Below, one piece after another: positions 6,557-6,568 of a stretch of DNA of 6,568 nucleotides. The notes under the pieces are model-generated. The model was not told where the DNA came from, searched no databases, and worked only from the letters and a program-made list of their open reading frames with translations. Numbering within the stretch: the first letter of the stretch is position 1; every line of letters begins with the position of its first letter. The position numbers and the translations under genes were made by a program. Location of the stretch: NCBI GenBank assembly GCA_030431085.1, contig JAUIJW010000133.1, positions 1 to 6,568 of the forward strand. Reading direction: 5' to 3'. Source of the stretch: Bacteroidia bacterium (GTDB taxonomy: Bacteria > Bacteroidota > Bacteroidia > Flavobacteriales > Flavobacteriaceae).

Positions 6557-6568
6557 ATCTACCTTGAT

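Noticed and set aside
1..6568. CRISPR, mobile element, tRNA or novel defence system
   Set aside because: No direct repeat array, transposase, terminal repeats, tRNA-like fold or defence-type domain was found on either strand.

Overview
The window looks like chromosomal DNA from a Bacteroidota species, most likely a member of the Flavobacteriaceae. The support is very AT-rich DNA, starts that mostly lack a Shine-Dalgarno sequence, a TAnnTTTG-type -7 promoter box, a fused ResB/CcsA cytochrome c synthase of about 1040 residues, and a signal peptide ending in Ala-Gln. I see no insertion sequence, tRNA, rRNA, CRISPR array or phage gene.

Layout from right to left on the minus strand. rlmH (23S rRNA methyltransferase) lies at 6083-6556 and is convergent with a small four-helix membrane protein on the plus strand (5648-6079). 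The intergenic region 5485-5647 separates that gene from a divergent minus-strand cluster: nrfH (4891-5484, tetraheme quinol dehydrogenase), nrfA (from 4871, pentaheme nitrite reductase), ccsBA (176-3310, heme lyase for cytochrome c) and the start of a secreted NTF2/SnoaL-like protein (189 to beyond the left edge). The last gene starts inside the end of ccsBA.

The cluster makes a coherent respiratory unit. NrfH takes electrons from menaquinol in the inner membrane and passes them to NrfA, which reduces nitrite to ammonium in the periplasm. CcsBA exports heme and attaches it to the Cys residues of the apo-cytochromes, nine heme sites in NrfH plus NrfA alone. The order nrfH-nrfA-ccsBA matches the nrfHAI arrangement known from Wolinella, where the CcsBA homologue NrfI is needed for the unusual CXXCK heme site of NrfA.

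The main surprise is that nrfA is broken near its 3' end. The frame closes at 3561 after residue 436, but the missing C-terminal 63 codons follow intact in another frame down to 3380. The junction at about 3569-3575 looks like a two-base loss (or one-base gain). It is either a very recent mutation or a sequence error. Apart from this I see a standard nitrite-ammonification locus and no evidence for a new type of system.
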